Shown in pieces: positions 53,390 to 63,618 of a DNA stretch of 64,000 bases (the first letter of the stretch is position 1; every line of letters begins with the position of its first letter). The notes below the pieces were generated by a model. The model worked only from the letters and a program-made list of their open reading frames with translations. It made no database searches and had not been told where the DNA came from. Origin of the DNA: DATMER01 sp963741305. Lineage in GTDB: Bacteria; Acidobacteriota; Thermoanaerobaculia; Multivoradales; UBA5704. The translations under genes and the position numbers were made by a program. The stretch covers positions 4,526,001 to 4,590,000 of the forward strand of contig CAVUHL010000003.1 of NCBI GenBank assembly GCA_963741305.1. The letters run 5' to 3'.

Positions 53390-53545
53390 ATGCGCGACAA
53401 GATCAAACTGGTATCCTCGGCCGGCACCGGCTACTTCTACACCACGGACAAGAACAAGAAGCTCTCCACCGAGAAGCTCCGGCTGAAGAAGTACGACCCC
53501 AAGGTGCGCAAGCACGTCGAGTTCGTCGAGGAGAAGCTGCGCTAA
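53390..53545 (+). CDS. rpmG: 50S ribosomal protein L33 (bL33), zinc-free type
   Basis: This 51-residue gene starts at ATG 53390 and encodes MRDKIKLVSSAGTGYFYTTDKNK followed by LRLKKYDPKVRKHVEF. The four cysteines of the zinc-binding form are replaced, as in E. coli L33. It is co-transcribed with the two tRNAs upstream, with a TAGGA ribosome site and a strong terminator 26 bases downstream. The usual secE-nusG continuation is absent here. Confidence 0.95.
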   Translation: MRDKIKLVSSAGTGYFYTTDKNKKLSTEKLRLKKYDPKVRKHVEFVEEKLR

Positions 53546-53570
53546 GCAGCTTCCCTTCCCGCCGTCCGCT

Positions 53571-53601
53571 GAAAGCCCCCGTCCGGGGGCTTTCGTGTTT
53601 T
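53571..53601 (+). terminator. Terminator of the tRNA-rpmG operon
   Basis: GAAAGCCCCC (53571-53580) and GGGGGCTTTC (53585-53594) form a perfect 10-bp stem with a 4-base loop, followed by GTGTTTT. Confidence 0.9.
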
Positions 53602-53682
53602 CGGGCCTCCGTGAAAGAATGTCCTCCGAGAGAGAGGGAGCGCGAGCGAGACCCACCCATCCCCACCGCAAGGAGACGCACG

Positions 53683-54297
<615 letters not shown>

Positions 54298-54310
54298 CCA
54301 TCTAGTTGGC

Positions 54311-54339
54311 AGGGGCGGCTCCCTCAGCCGCCCCTTTTT
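54311..54339 (+). terminator. Terminator after sodA
   Basis: AGGGGCGGCT (54311-54320) and AGCCGCCCCT (54326-54335) form a perfect stem around CCCTC, followed by TTTTG. The rest of the gap to 54596 is notably AT-richer than the surroundings and holds the putative operator at 54498. Confidence 0.9.
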
Positions 54340-54497
54340 GCCCTCTTCCCCGCTCTTTTCCCGGTTTTCCCCTGAAATACAAGGTACCTGAAGGCCACTC
54401 CAAGGCAGGAGCGAGCGGTCGTAAATTTTGGTTATAGAGAAGTTTGCAAGTCCATGCTCACGAAATGCGCACAGTGATGTATCCCCAAACGCTCACT

Positions 54498-54510
54498 AAC
54501 AAGTCTTGTT
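54498..54510. promoter_or_regulatory. Candidate operator upstream of the ArsR-family gene
   Basis: AACAAGTCTTGTT is a perfect 6-bp-arm palindrome with a single central base, in an AT-rich stretch about 90 bases before the ArsR-family start. ArsR-type repressors often bind such short palindromes in their own promoters. Confidence 0.4.
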
Positions 54511-54596
54511 CAAGTATCTTCCATTTAGAATGATTCCAACAACCGGGGGCTGATTCCACGAATTCATTGATACCCCTTAGAGGAGAGACGAAAGAC

Positions 54597-54923
54597 ATGG
54601 CCAACATCGACCGTAGCACCCACATGTTCAGGAGGGAAGAGCGCCACCTGACCAAGGTCTTCAAAGCGCTGTCGGATGGCACCCGCCAGGAGATCCTGCG
54701 GCTGCTCGAGGGACGGCAGCGCACGGTCGGTGAGATCGTCGGCAACTTCAACCTCTCCCAGCCCACGATCTCGCGGCACCTGTCTGTCCTCAAGGAGGCC
54801 GACCTGGTCGTCGACCAGCGCCAGGGCCAGAACGTGATCTACCGGCTGAACGACAACGCCCTCTCGACCTCGATGCAGGAGTTCTTCGGCCAGTTCCGGA
54901 GTTGCCAGGAAGTCATGCGCTGA
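54597..54923 (+). CDS. ArsR-family transcriptional regulator
   Basis: From ATG 54597, with AGAGGAGAGAC upstream, the product is 108 residues: a single winged helix (FKALSDGTRQEILRLLEGRQRTVGEIVGNFNLSQPTISRHLSVLKEADLVVDQRQGQ pattern, given here by its landmarks ALSDGTRQEIL and LSQPTISRHLSVLKEA). No paired cysteines of metal sensors are seen, so it may sense another signal. No partner gene follows within its strand before the tRNA-Ile2/tilS promoter; it may act on distant genes or itself. Confidence 0.88.
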   Translation: MANIDRSTHMFRREERHLTKVFKALSDGTRQEILRLLEGRQRTVGEIVGNFNLSQPTISRHLSVLKEADLVVDQRQGQNVIYRLNDNALSTSMQEFFGQFRSCQEVMR

Positions 54924-54990
54924 GCCGGCCGGGCTCGCCACCCGCGTCCGGAGCGCCTCGAGGGATGGACGCTCCGGGCCACTTCCTGCT

Positions 54991-55018
54991 TTGCAATCCA
55001 CCGCGGTAGAGGTACAAT
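54991..55018 (+). promoter_or_regulatory. Promoter of the tRNA-Ile2/tilS unit
   Basis: TTGCAA (54991-54996) and TACAAT (55013-55018) are 16 bases apart. The 66-base leader before the tRNA is G/C-rich and ends in a run of seven T (55069-55078 region), which would be a pause or termination point. Confidence 0.6.
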
Positions 55019-55084
55019 CCGCCCCCTTGCGGGCGGTCCCGGCGACGGGGGTGCCTTCCGCGGCCTTTCTTTTTTTATCTCATC

Positions 55085-55161
55085 GGCGGTGTAGCTCAGC
55101 TGGTTAGAGCGAGCGACTCATAATCGCTAGGTCATGGGTTCAAGTCCCCTCACCGCCACCA
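55085..55161 (+). tRNA. tRNA with CAU anticodon, probably tRNA-Ile2 (lysidine substrate)
   Basis: The 77-base tRNA has acceptor GGCGGTG/CACCGCC, anticodon arm AGCGA-CTCATAA-TCGCT (anticodon CAT) and an encoded CCA. The arm resembles E. coli tRNA-Ile2 (GCGACTCATAATCGC), and the gene stands 7 bases before tilS, whose product converts C34 of tRNA-Ile2 to lysidine. Elongator tRNA-Met has the same loop, so identity rests on stem similarity and context. Initiator tRNA-Met is excluded by the paired 1-72 ends and the loop context. Confidence 0.75.
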
Positions 55162-55168
55162 CGACCTC

Positions 55169-56488
55169 ATGGAGATCCTCTCCACACTGGAGGCCTTCTT
55201 TCGGGACGAGGCTCCTCTCGACCCCGGCGACAGCCTGATCGCCGCCTTTTCCGGCGGTCCCGACTCCACGGCCCTGCTCCTCGCGCTCTCCCATCTTGGT
55301 TACCCTGTCGTCGCCGCGCACCTCGACCATGGCATGGACCCCGGCTCCGCCGAACGAGCCCGGGCCGCCGCGCGTCTGGCGGAGAAGATCGGCGTCCCCT
55401 TCGTGACGGAGCGCCGGGAGGTCGCACGCCGGGGAGACAGCTTCGAGGCCGCTGCCCGGCGGGTGCGCTACGAATTCCTGGAGGAGGTCCGCATCCGGAC
55501 CGGCGCCCGCTGGATCGCCACCGCTCACCACCGGGACGACCAGGCCGAAACCGTGCTCCTCCGCCTGATGTTCGGCAGCGGCCTGGAAGGGCTCGGCGGC
55601 ATCCGCCCGGTGCACGGCGCCGTGGTCCGCCCCCTGCTCGCGCTCCCCCGCAAGGATCTGCTGGCCGCCCTTGGAGACTTGGAGCCGGTTCAGGACCCCA
55701 CCAATCAGGACCTGAGGATTCCGCGGAGCCGCGTGCGGCATCTCCTCCTGCCCCGGCTCGGCTCGGATGACCTGCTGGCAAGCATCGCCTCCAAGGCCCG
55801 CGCCGCCTCCGCCCGGCTGGAAAGGAAAGTTTCCGGGCTTTTGGACGTACAACAAAGAGAGAACGGGATCGCCGTCGATCGCGCCGCCCTGGAGCGGCTT
55901 CCGGCCGAGGTCCTCCCTTTTGCCCTGGCCTGGCTCCACCGCCGCGCCGGGGCTCCCTTGCCTGCCGGGAGCCCCGCCCGGACCGAGCTGCTGCGCCAGC
56001 TCAGCCGAGGCCATGCGGCCTGCGACTGCGGCGGCGGATGGCGCTGGGAGACCTCCGGAGAGCTCCTCGTCCTGGGCCTCAAGCCTGCGGAGGAGGAGCG
56101 GGTGGCAGACTTCTCATATACTCTCGGAATTCCGGGCGAGGTGGAGATCCCGGAGATCGCCGTGCGGGTCGGTCTTTCCCGTCGCCCCGTGGAGCCCTGG
56201 ATGCTCTCAGGCTCCCCCCGTTGCGCGGCCCTCGCGCTGCCACTTGCCGAGGGGGACAGCGTGACGGTGCGCAACCGCCGGCCGGGGGACCGCATTCATC
56301 CCCTGGGGGCGGGCGGCAGCCGGAAGCTCAAAGAGCTGCTGATCGACCGCCGGGTGCCGCGGCGGGATCGGGACCGGTTGCCACTGATCTGCGTGGGAGA
56401 GCGCATCGCCTGGGTCCCGGGCGTGACGATCGACCATCGCTTCCGGATTGCCGGAGAAAAGACCGCCTGGCTTGCCGAGGTCATGTGA
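55169..56488 (+). CDS. tilS: tRNA(Ile)-lysidine synthetase
   Basis: The 439-residue protein begins MEILSTLEAFFRDEAPLDPG and has the PP-loop FSGGPDS (27-33), HLDHGMDPGS, ATAHHRDDQAETVLLRLMFGSGLEGLGG, DPTNQD and RSRVRHLLLPRL. A C-terminal TilS substrate domain (residues about 330-430, GDRIHPLGAGGSRKLKELLIDRRVPRRDRDRLPL) follows. It ligates lysine to C34 of tRNA-Ile2, which reassigns the AUG-reading CAU anticodon to AUA. It stands 7 bases behind a CAU tRNA and precedes hpt-ftsH. Confidence 0.95.
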   Translation: MEILSTLEAFFRDEAPLDPGDSLIAAFSGGPDSTALLLALSHLGYPVVAAHLDHGMDPGSAERARAAARLAEKIGVPFVTERREVARRGDSFEAAARRVRYEFLEEVRIRTGARWIATAHHRDDQAETVLLRLMFGSGLEGLGGIRPVHGAVVRPLLALPRKDLLAALGDLEPVQDPTNQDLRIPRSRVRHLLLPRLGSDDLLASIASKARAASARLERKVSGLLDVQQRENGIAVDRAALERLPAEVLPFALAWLHRRAGAPLPAGSPARTELLRQLSRGHAACDCGGGWRWETSGELLVLGLKPAEEERVADFSYTLGIPGEVEIPEIAVRVGLSRRPVEPWMLSGSPRCAALALPLAEGDSVTVRNRRPGDRIHPLGAGGSRKLKELLIDRRVPRRDRDRLPLICVGERIAWVPGVTIDHRFRIAGEKTAWLAEVM

Positions 56489-56489
56489 C

Positions 56490-57020
56490 ATGAGCTATCC
56501 CGACAACCTAGAACCCCTGTTCGACGCCGACTCGGTGCGCACCCACGTGCAGGAGCTGGGCCGCCGGATCGGGGAAGAGATGGAAGAGGACACGCTGCTG
56601 ATCGCCCTGCTGGGCGGATCGGTCATCTTCCTCGCCGACCTCGTCCGCGCCATCGAGCGGCCGGTCCGCTTCGAGTTCATCCAGGCGGCATTCGATGGGG
56701 ACACCACGGAGTCCGGCCTGGTCGAGATCCGTTATCCCCTTCCCCTCGACCTTGCCGGCCAGAGCGTCCTGGTCCTCAAGGACGTGGTCACCTCGGGCAT
56801 CACCGAACCCTACCTGGAGCAGCAGCTCCGGGACCACGGCGCGCGCGAGGTCCGCTTCGCCGCGCTGATCGACATCCCGGACGAGCGCAAGACCGACTTC
56901 CAGGTCGGCTACGCCGCGTTCCAGACCGGCCGCCAGGGGCTGCTCGTGGGCTACGGCCTGAAGCAGGACGGCCTCTACGGCAACCTCCCTTATGTGGCCC
57001 GCATCCGGGGAGCTTCATGA
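56490..57020 (+). CDS. hpt: Hypoxanthine phosphoribosyltransferase-like protein with altered PRPP loop
   Basis: The 176-residue protein starts at ATG 56490, one base past the tilS stop. Hpt-like features are LLIALLGGSVIFLADLVRAI, the QSVLVLKDVV/TSGIT PRPP loop (91-105) and a late ALIDIPDERKTDFQVGYAAF/LLVGYGLKQDGLYGNLPYVARI block. The canonical loop E-D-x-x-D-T-G-x-T reads K97-D98-V-V-T101-S102-G103-I-T105, losing an acid and the D-T pair, so activity is uncertain. The tilS-hpt-ftsH order is conserved in many bacteria, which supports orthology to Hpt. Confidence 0.8.
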   Translation: MSYPDNLEPLFDADSVRTHVQELGRRIGEEMEEDTLLIALLGGSVIFLADLVRAIERPVRFEFIQAAFDGDTTESGLVEIRYPLPLDLAGQSVLVLKDVVTSGITEPYLEQQLRDHGAREVRFAALIDIPDERKTDFQVGYAAFQTGRQGLLVGYGLKQDGLYGNLPYVARIRGAS

Positions 57021-57109
57021 CGTCCGGCACCGGGAATCCCCTGGCCGGTCAAGTGGTTGACACAGTGAAGGGACTTTCCGTCCTTTCTGCCTGCGTGAGG
57101 TAGCAAGCA

Positions 57110-59053
<1,944 letters not shown>

Positions 59054-59078
59054 GGACGTCAAGGACATCAAAGACACC

Positions 59079-59117
59079 AAGGACCCGGAGGACTTTTGTC
59101 CTTCGGGTCCTTTTTCG
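59079..59117 (+). terminator. Terminator after ftsH
   Basis: AAGGACCCGGAGGAC (59079-59093) and GTCCTTCGGGTCCTT (59098-59112) form a long stem with one mispaired step, followed by TTTCG. Between the ftsH stop and this hairpin the sequence AAGGAC is repeated. Confidence 0.85.
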
Positions 59118-59154
59118 TTGATAGACTAGAAACGGCCCACCGGCCCGTCGGCGC

Positions 59155-60027
59155 ATGGAGACTGCTCACCTCACGAACCGCCCCACCTGGACCCTCCGGT
59201 TCCCCCATGGCCGTTCCCTCACGCTCGGAGGACGCCCGCGGGTCATGGGCATCCTGAACCTCACCCCCGATTCCTTCAGCGACGGCGGACTGTGGATCGA
59301 TCCGACCCGGGCAACCGAGCGCGCCCTCCGCATGCTCGTGGAGGGCGCCGACCTGCTGGACATCGGGGCCGAGTCGACGCGGCCGGGCGGCGGAGTCTAT
59401 GGCGCCGGGGCTGCCGAGGTACCGGCCCAAGAGGAGATCGCCCGGCTTCTCCCCGTCCTGGAAGCCGTGCGCCGGGCTACGGACGCTCCGATCTCCGTGG
59501 ACACGCGCAAGGGCGAGGTGGCCGAGCGCGCGCTCAGGGCCGGCGCCGATTTGATCAACGACGTGAGCGCCCTGGCCGATCCGCGCCTCGCCTTCGCCGT
59601 CGCCGAAGCCGGCTGCCCCGTCGTCCTCATGCACAGCCGTGGCGAGCTCTCCAGCATGCAGAGGGGCATCCACTTCGAGGACGTCGTCCGAGAGGTGCGC
59701 ACCGAGTTGGAGGACGCGCTGGCCCGCGCCCGGTCGACCGGCATCGACGAGTCGCAGGTCGTGCTCGACCCCGGCATCGGCTTCGGCAAGACCCGGGAGC
59801 AGAACCTGGCGCTGATCGCCCACCTTGACGAGCTGTCCGTCCTCGGCCGGCCGCTCCTCCTTGGCGCGAGCCGCAAGAGCTTCATTGCCAAGGGAGATCC
59901 GTCACAGAGGCTCGGCGGGAGCCTGGCTGCCGTGGCGTGGGCTGCCAGGACCGCAGCCATGGTCCGGGTCCACGACGTTGCCGAGACGGTTCAGCTCCTC
60001 GACGTCTGGGAGGCCCTGGCTTCATGA
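59155..60027 (+). CDS. folP: Dihydropteroate synthase
   Basis: The 290-residue protein has the DHPS signatures MGILNLTPDSFSDGGLWIDP, LLDIGAESTRPGG, PISVDTRKGEVAERALRAGADLINDVSAL and GIGFGKTREQNLALIAHL, and a C-terminal GASRKSFI. It joins dihydropterin pyrophosphate and p-aminobenzoate in folate synthesis. It is the first gene of folP-cdaA-cdaR-glmM and overlaps cdaA by ATGA. Confidence 0.96.
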   Translation: METAHLTNRPTWTLRFPHGRSLTLGGRPRVMGILNLTPDSFSDGGLWIDPTRATERALRMLVEGADLLDIGAESTRPGGGVYGAGAAEVPAQEEIARLLPVLEAVRRATDAPISVDTRKGEVAERALRAGADLINDVSALADPRLAFAVAEAGCPVVLMHSRGELSSMQRGIHFEDVVREVRTELEDALARARSTGIDESQVVLDPGIGFGKTREQNLALIAHLDELSVLGRPLLLGASRKSFIAKGDPSQRLGGSLAAVAWAARTAAMVRVHDVAETVQLLDVWEALAS

Positions 60028-60812
60028 CCGTCGAGCGCTTCATCGATCTCCTCAACTGGCGCGACGGCCTCGACATCTTCTTCGTAGCCGTGGTGATCTA
60101 CAACCTGCTGCTCCTGATCCGGGGCACGCGGGCGGTGCAGATGCTCGGCGGCATCGTATTCGTCGGCCTGATCTACTTCATGGCCCAGCTCGCGGAGCTG
60201 CCGACGCTCCAGGACATCCTCGAAAACCTCCTGATCGTGCTCCCGTTCGCGATCATCGTGCTCTTCCAGCAGGAGATCCGCAGGGCGCTCGCCAACTTCG
60301 GGCGCAACCCGCTCTGGGGGCTGACCAAGCAGCAGAAGGTGGTCTCGTCGTTCGGCGACATCGTCCTCGCCGCCACGACCCTGTCGTCCCAGGGTGTCGG
60401 CGCGCTGATCGTCATCGAGCGGCTGCAGGGGCTCCGCAACTACGTCGAGAACGGGATCGAGCTCGACGCCGCGATCTCGTACGACCTGCTCATCAACATC
60501 TTCACCCCGGACACGCCGCTTCACGACGGCGCGGTGATCGTCCAGGACGACCGGATCGCCGCCGCCGCCTGCTTCCTGCCGCTCACGGGCAACCCCGAGC
60601 TGTCCAAGGAGTTCGGCACCCGCCACCGCGCCGCGCTCGGCATCACGGAGGAGACCGACGCGGTCGCCGTGGTGGTCTCGGAAGAGAGCGGCATCATCTC
60701 GGTGGCCTTCGACGGCGAGCTGATCCGCGACCTCGACGGCAAGAACCTGCGCAACATGCTCTACCAGTACCTGATCACCGACCTCTACCCGCAATCGGCG
60801 GCAAACCCGTGA
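60024..60812 (+). CDS. cdaA: Diadenylate cyclase CdaA
   Basis: The ATG at 60024 overlaps the folP stop and gives 262 residues with three N-terminal membrane helices (about 8-28, 32-52, 60-80) and a DAC domain carrying LHDGAVIVQDDRIAAAACFLPLT (DGA motif) and FGTRHRAALGITEETDA (RHR motif). It makes c-di-AMP from two ATP. CdaR and GlmM, its usual regulators, follow directly; the next start overlaps its stop. Confidence 0.96.
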   Translation: MTVERFIDLLNWRDGLDIFFVAVVIYNLLLLIRGTRAVQMLGGIVFVGLIYFMAQLAELPTLQDILENLLIVLPFAIIVLFQQEIRRALANFGRNPLWGLTKQQKVVSSFGDIVLAATTLSSQGVGALIVIERLQGLRNYVENGIELDAAISYDLLINIFTPDTPLHDGAVIVQDDRIAAAACFLPLTGNPELSKEFGTRHRAALGITEETDAVAVVVSEESGIISVAFDGELIRDLDGKNLRNMLYQYLITDLYPQSAANP

Positions 60813-61504
60813 GCGACGGCCTGCGCACCTGGGGCTTGCGCCTGCTGGCGCTGGGGATCGCCCTCGGCCTCTGGTTCAACAGCTCCTTCGAGGACCGCGA
60901 GGCCCTGAGCGAGCGGCTCGTGACGGCCAGCGTCAGTTACACCTGGCCGCAGGGTTTCATCGTGCTCGACCAGGAGCAGGACGTGCAGGTGCGGGTGCGC
61001 GGCAGCAGCAAGCGCGTCCGCGAGCTCGACGCCGGCCAGGTGGACGTCCAGGTCGAGCTCGGCCGCAAGGAGGGCTCGATCACCGTCAGCCTCGGACCCG
61101 AGAACGTCCTCACGCCGGACGGCGTGGAGGTGATGTCCGTCGCCCCCAACGCCCTCATCGTCGAGGTGGAGCGGGAGATCAGCCGGCGCATCCGGGTGGT
61201 GCCGGACCTCGAGGGAGAAGCCGCGCCCGGGGCCACGGCCGGCGAGCCCGAGGTCTTCCCGAACCTGGTGCTGGTGACCGGCCCGGAGTCGCTGGTGGCC
61301 AGTACCGAGGTGCTCCAGACCCGGCCCGTGAACATCGCCGGGCGGAGCGCCACGTTCGAAACCGAGGTGGCGGTGGTGCCGCCCGACGCCCTGCTCCAGG
61401 TCATGCAGCCCTCCAGGGTCTCCGTGAGGGTCCCGATCCAGCCCCCCAAACCCGAGCCCCAGACCCGCAACGGCGCCCGGCCGGCGCAGACGGAGAGACC
61501 CTGA
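60809..61504 (+). CDS. cdaR: YbbR-domain protein CdaR
   Basis: From GTG 60809 (GTGA with the cdaA stop) the product is 231 residues with one membrane segment (WGLRLLALGIALGLWF) and two YbbR-like domains (FIVLDQEQDVQVRVRGSSKRV and, from about residue 135, VFPNLVLVTGPESLVAST). It is anchored outside the membrane and modulates CdaA. The C-terminus is proline-rich. The stop overlaps the glmM start region by one base gap. Confidence 0.9.
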   Translation: MSDGLRTWGLRLLALGIALGLWFNSSFEDREALSERLVTASVSYTWPQGFIVLDQEQDVQVRVRGSSKRVRELDAGQVDVQVELGRKEGSITVSLGPENVLTPDGVEVMSVAPNALIVEVEREISRRIRVVPDLEGEAAPGATAGEPEVFPNLVLVTGPESLVASTEVLQTRPVNIAGRSATFETEVAVVPPDALLQVMQPSRVSVRVPIQPPKPEPQTRNGARPAQTERP

Positions 61505-61505
61505 C

Positions 61506-62849
61506 GTGAAAGCCCCTCGCCTCTTCGGCACGGACGGCATCCGTGGCCACTTCGGAGAATTCCCCCTCGACCGTCCGACCGTGACGGCGCTCGCGGTGGA
61601 GCTTGCCGCCACACTGCAGGAGCGGGCGAACGGCAGCCCGCCCGAGGTGGTGCTCGGCGGCGACACCCGCGAGAGCACGCCGGAGATCTGCGGCTGGCTC
61701 GCCCAGGGGCTCGGCGCGGGCGGCGTGCGCGTGCGCTACGCCGGGGTGATCCCCACGCCCGGCGTGGCCTGGCTGGCCAAGCCGCTCGGCGCCGCCGCCG
61801 GCGTGGTGGTCTCCGCGAGCCACAACCCCTATCCGGACAACGGCATCAAGCTCCTCGACCCGAGCGGCTCCAAGTGGAGCGATGAAGCCGAGCACGCCCT
61901 GGAGCGCCGCCTGCTCTCGCGGCCCTCAGCAGAGCTGCCGCTCTCGGAGCCGGCCGTCGAGGAGAACCTGAAGCAGCGGTACCTGGATCACCTCGCCTCG
62001 ACGATCGAGGAGCCCCTCGACGGGCTCAAGATCGTCCTCGACGCCGGCAACGGCGCGGCCTCGTCCTACGCCGCGGAGGTCTTCGAGCGCCTGGGTGCCC
62101 GGGTGACGCTCCTGCACGCGGAGCCGAACGGCCGCAACGTCAACGAGGGTTGCGGCTCGACCGCGCCCGGCGAGATGGCCGCCCGGGTCGTGGCCGAGGG
62201 CGCGCACCTCGGGGCCGCCTTCGACGGCGATGCCGACCGCTGCATCCTGGCCGACGAGCGCGGCGAGGTGAAGGACGGCGACGCCATCCTCTACCTCTGG
62301 GCCCTCGCCCTGCGCGACCGGGGCCTGCTGGACCCGCCGAAGATCGTTGCCACGACGATGAGCAACCTGGGCCTGGAGCGGGCGCTCGACCGCGAGGGGA
62401 TCGGCATCGTCCGCTGCGCCGTGGGCGACCGCTACGTCGTGGAGGCGATGAAGAAGGAAGGGATCCTGCTGGGCGGCGAGCAGTCGGGCCACATCGTCGA
62501 GCGCCGGCTCGCGAGCACGGGCGACGGACTGCTCACGGCGCTCCAGATGGCCGGGATCGTCCACCAGGCTGGCCGTCCGCTCTCGGCGCTGCTCGCCGGC
62601 TTCCGGCGCTACCCACAGGTGCTGAAGAACGTGCGCGTCACCAGCAAGCCCGATCTCGCCACGATCCCGAGCGTGGCCGCCGCCGCCCGCTCCGTGGAGG
62701 ACCGCCTGGGAGCCGACGGCCGCCTCGTCCTGCGCTACAGCGGCACCGAGCCGCTCGCCCGCGTCATGATCGAAGGCCCCGATCAGTCCATCATCGAAGC
62801 CATGGCCGCCGAGCTGATCGGTGTGATCCAGGGCGAGTTGGGGAGCTAG
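61506..62849 (+). CDS. glmM: Phosphoglucosamine mutase
   Basis: The 447-residue protein starts at GTG 61506 and has LFGTDGIRGHFG, the phosphoserine loop VSASHNPYPDNGIK (active Ser 105), AFDGDADRCILADERGEVKDGD and GGEQSGHIV. It interconverts GlcN-6-P and GlcN-1-P for UDP-GlcNAc synthesis and binds CdaA in the conserved cdaA-cdaR-glmM operon. It is the last gene of the operon. Confidence 0.97.
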   Translation: MKAPRLFGTDGIRGHFGEFPLDRPTVTALAVELAATLQERANGSPPEVVLGGDTRESTPEICGWLAQGLGAGGVRVRYAGVIPTPGVAWLAKPLGAAAGVVVSASHNPYPDNGIKLLDPSGSKWSDEAEHALERRLLSRPSAELPLSEPAVEENLKQRYLDHLASTIEEPLDGLKIVLDAGNGAASSYAAEVFERLGARVTLLHAEPNGRNVNEGCGSTAPGEMAARVVAEGAHLGAAFDGDADRCILADERGEVKDGDAILYLWALALRDRGLLDPPKIVATTMSNLGLERALDREGIGIVRCAVGDRYVVEAMKKEGILLGGEQSGHIVERRLASTGDGLLTALQMAGIVHQAGRPLSALLAGFRRYPQVLKNVRVTSKPDLATIPSVAAAARSVEDRLGADGRLVLRYSGTEPLARVMIEGPDQSIIEAMAAELIGVIQGELGS

Positions 62850-62864
62850 CCTCGGTTCCGTGAT

Positions 62865-63130
62865 GTAGGGGAGGGGCTTGCCCCCTCCCGGGCGGGCGGA
62901 AGTTTTCAGAAAGCCCCGTAGGGGCGTCATCTGGTAGCCCGGCACGTGAGTGCCGGGTAACAATAACCAAAATACCCTGAGCCCCGGTAGGGGCGATATG
63001 AACGCGCCACTCCCGTTATGTCGCCCCTCCGGGGCTTAGGGTGTTTTTACGGACTCCATTACCCGGCACTCACGTGCCGGGCTACCGTATGACGCCCCTA
63101 ACGGGGCTTAGCGATGCAAACTTAGCGCGC
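62865..63130. repeat. Nested-palindrome repeat element, copy B
   Basis: The element is one long imperfect palindrome. AGCCCCGTAGGGGCGTCAT on the left has its inverse ATGACGCCCCTAACGGGGCTTAG on the right. Inside them lie CCCGGCACGTGAGTGCCGGG and its inverse, and innermost AGCCCCGGTAGGGGCGA and its inverse. It is the same family as copy A at 4906-5127. It lies between convergent glmM and the orphan gene at 63122, and its right edge includes the stop codon of the latter. Confidence 0.8.
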
Positions 63131-63355
63131 AGGGGCAAGCCCCTCCCCTGGATGTCCGTAGAGGTAGTGGTCAATGTTCGTGGCCAGGTCCGAGATACCT
63201 GTGTCAATGGCCAGATCGGTCATTCGAAGGAGGGGATCTGACTCTTCACGACCTGCGACCGACTCCAACTCGATCCGCACGGCGGCTCCCTCAGGTAGCC
63301 GGATGCCCGGCTCCAGAATGACCGTGTTGTCCTTGACTTTGCCTCGATAGACCAT
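63122..63355 (-). CDS. DUF104/AF2212-like antitoxin-type protein, orphan
   Basis: The 77-residue protein has the pattern of the AF2212-like antitoxin family: VYRGKVKDNTVILEPGIRLPEGAAVRIE at the N-terminus and LLRMTDLAIDTGISDLATNIDHYLYGHP at the C-terminus. No PIN toxin is adjacent on either side. Its start codon lies next to the palindrome CCATGGTTCCATGG and its stop lies within repeat copy B. The name rests on pattern similarity only. Confidence 0.65.
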   Translation of the reverse strand: MVYRGKVKDNTVILEPGIRLPEGAAVRIELESVAGREESDPLLRMTDLAIDTGISDLATNIDHYLYGHPGEGLAPAR

Positions 63356-63366
63356 GGTTCCATGGT

Positions 63367-63618
63367 ACTACCATTGGGTAAGCCCCTCCACCCAGTCTTT
63401 TGGAGCAGCTACCCAGTGGGTAGACCCTTCCACCCCCTCGTTTGATGTCGCCAACGACTGGGTAGACCCTTCTACCCGCTCGTTTTGGAACAGCTACCCA
63501 GCGGGTAGCGCTCTCCAACCGCTCGTTTGAAGCACCTACCCAGTCGTTGGAACCGTCTACCCAGTCGTTCGAGCGAGCTACCCGGAGGGTGGACCCTTCC
63601 AACCGGTCGTTGGCGTCA
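63367..63618. repeat. 21-bp-period tandem array 2 (about 12 units)
   Basis: Units of 21 bases (one of 20, one of 22) run from 63367 to about 63618. They alternate between type A (CTACCCAGTGGGTAG, internally palindromic) and type B (core CCACCCAGTCGTTTG), giving a 42-bp super-repeat on the left part. Read on the plus strand they encode heptads such as STQSFER and ATRRVDP. The right end supplies the last residues and stop codon of pdxJ. The left end reaches the start of the orphan antitoxin-like gene. Confidence 0.85.

Noticed and set aside
59825..61504. A 559-codon plus-strand protein
   Set aside because: The part before 60809 is a shadow of folP and cdaA; the real gene is cdaR from GTG 60809.
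63291..63602. A 103-codon minus-strand frame through tandem array 2
   Set aside because: It consists of degenerate heptads with frame changes between units and overlaps the antitoxin-like gene start and the pdxJ end; not a credible gene.
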